DNA from: SHLQ01 sp964441145
GTDB lineage: Bacteria; Actinomycetota; Acidimicrobiia; Acidimicrobiales; SHLQ01
Assembly (NCBI GenBank): GCA_964441145.1
Contig: CAYTUB010000025.1
Coordinates: 1-33,550 of the forward strand
Reading direction: 5' to 3'
DNA length: 33,550 nucleotides
The notes under the pieces are model-generated. The model saw only the letters and a program-made list of their open reading frames with translations, was not told the DNA's origin and ran no database searches. A program made the translations under genes and the position numbers. Shown here piece by piece: positions 32,876 to 33,550 of this stretch. Within the stretch, counting starts at the first letter, position 1. Each line of letters starts with the position of its first letter.

Positions 32876-32899
32876 AAGCCGGTCCTTCGGGGCCGGCTT
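32876..32899 (+). terminator. Rho-independent terminator after tRNA-fMet
   Basis: 10-bp stem AAGCCGGTCC / GGGCCGGCTT with a TTCG loop (very stable cUUCGg type, one T-G pair), followed by only a short T-rich run. It lies 9 nt after the tRNA and 21 nt before the next start codon. Confidence 0.85.
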
Positions 32900-32908
32900 T
32901 GTTCGTTC

Positions 32909-32914
32909 TACCGT
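32909..32914 (+). promoter_or_regulatory. TACCGT -10 element for the PPOX gene
   Basis: TACCGT ends 6 nt before ATG 32921, again with no ribosome-binding site. It lies right after the tRNA terminator, so the gene likely has its own leaderless message. Confidence 0.45.
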
Positions 32915-32920
32915 GGCTCC

Positions 32921-33469
32921 ATGGCGCGTTCTTACGAATCCATCACCGATGCCATGAAGGCGTTCATCGCAGAACAGCCGATGTTCTTTGTTGCGACCGC
33001 TCCGAGTGTGGATGGGAGGGTGAACGTTTCACCAAAGGGCTACGACTCGTTTCGGGTGCTAGACGCAGGCCGCGTGTGTTACCTCGATCTCACGGGGAGC
33101 GGGGCAGAGACGATTGCTCACCTACGTGACAACGGGCGGATCACCTTCATGTTCTGTGCCTTCGAAGGAAAGCCCAACATCGTGAGGCTCTACGGCTCGG
33201 GTCGCCATGTTCAGCCAGGCGACCCTGAGTTTGATGACCTCATCGACGGCTTTCCTGATCGCAGCGGAATTCGGTCAATCGTGGTCGCGGACATCGACCG
33301 CACATCCACATCGTGTGGCTACGCCGTGCCCTTCATGGACTACGTCGAGGATCGTGAGCGTCTCGAAGAGAGTTTGAGCGCCAAGGCCGACGGAGAACTT
33401 CAGGACTATTGGGCCAACAAGAATGCGACCTCGATCGATGGCCTTCCAGCACTGGACGTCATTGAGTAG
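32921..33469 (+). CDS. Pyridoxamine 5'-phosphate oxidase (PPOX)-family flavoprotein
   Basis: 182-aa protein of the split-barrel FMN/F420-binding family. The N-terminus YESITDAMKAFIAEQPMFFV is followed by VNVSPKGYDSF, CYLDLTGSGAETIAHLRDNG and ITFMFCAFEGKPNIVRLYG, the usual order. Members oxidise or reduce small molecules; the substrate here is unknown and it is not the classical PdxH, which is longer and has a C-terminal substrate motif. ATG 32921 follows TACCGT. It stands alone between the tRNA gene and a convergent partial gene. Confidence 0.87.
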   Translation: MARSYESITDAMKAFIAEQPMFFVATAPSVDGRVNVSPKGYDSFRVLDAGRVCYLDLTGSGAETIAHLRDNGRITFMFCAFEGKPNIVRLYGSGRHVQPGDPEFDDLIDGFPDRSGIRSIVVADIDRTSTSCGYAVPFMDYVEDRERLEESLSAKADGELQDYWANKNATSIDGLPALDVIE

Positions 33470-33495
33470 CGCTAGGCGATAGCCGTCTAGCCGGT

Positions 33496-33550
33496 CTATT
33501 CGCCCCTGAAGTGTTTGCGGGTGGCCATTCCTGCGATCGGGGCCAACTCG
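33496..33550 (-). CDS. C-terminal end of an unidentified gene (partial)
   Basis: On the minus strand a frame open at the window edge reads ELAPIAGMATRKHFRGE and then stops (TAG, 33496-33498). The composition is coding-like and it lies convergent to the PPOX gene. The 26-bp gap contains GCTAG...CTAGC (33471-33491), a weak hairpin that could serve both genes. It is too short to name. Confidence 0.4.
   Translation of the reverse strand, partial: ELAPIAGMATRKHFRGE

Overview
The window looks like chromosomal DNA of a high-GC, free-living actinobacterium, most likely of the Acidimicrobiia (Ilumatobacter-like) type. The placement is inference. It rests on the moderately high GC, a GuaB3-type IMP dehydrogenase next to guaA, a TIGR03086/mycothiol-type maleylpyruvate isomerase relative, a PDZ-Lon protease near a UPF0182 protein, a DivIVA-like coiled-coil protein, a tRNA gene with no encoded CCA, and several genes whose start codon lies 6-10 nt after a TANNNT hexamer (leaderless style). 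I see no phage, insertion sequence, CRISPR array or plasmid genes. This is mostly ordinary chromosome with one exopolysaccharide-type cluster.

Layout. 1-2000: a GT-C-like membrane glycosyltransferase (minus strand) and a 49-aa membrane protein. 2117-4877: a plus-strand run of HhH-GPD DNA glycosylase, class IV aminotransferase, a small conserved protein and a CoA-type Nudix hydrolase. 4938-10477: a tightly packed polysaccharide cluster (polyprenyl-phosphate sugar transferase, GT2, Wzx-like flippase, GT4-like, FkbM methyltransferase). It is followed by a convergent, unusual alkaline-phosphatase-superfamily protein (10485-11840), an aromatic-amino-acid-type decarboxylase (11893-13296) and a second GT-C-like protein that is a paralogue of the first (13303-15006). 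15104-18344: guaB3, guaA and a DinB/MPI-fold protein, overlapping end to start. 18334-21496 (minus strand): a HEAT-repeat protein and a transmembrane Ser/Thr kinase with a repeat-built extracellular domain.

21563-29234: a conserved GLFGR-motif protein, a small membrane protein, a tandem-PDZ Lon-type membrane protease, a DivIVA-like protein with acidic tandem repeats, and a UPF0182 membrane protein. This block looks like envelope and polar-growth housekeeping. 29247-33550: a small coiled-coil protein, an MscS channel, a YczE/YitT membrane protein, ArfB, a 50-aa protein, an AsnC/Lrp regulator, initiator tRNA-Met with a clear promoter and a UUCG terminator, a PPOX flavoprotein, and the 3' end of a further minus-strand gene.

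The most interesting items are the kinase ectodomain (seven propeller-like repeats plus a calcium-loop-like motif), the phosphatase-superfamily protein that lacks the usual metal ligands, the Cys-to-Ser change in GuaB3, the GT-C paralogue pair with an identical 13-residue motif, the perfect 30-bp repeats in the DivIVA-like gene, and the recurring leaderless promoter pattern. I did not find a convincing wholly new multi-gene system.
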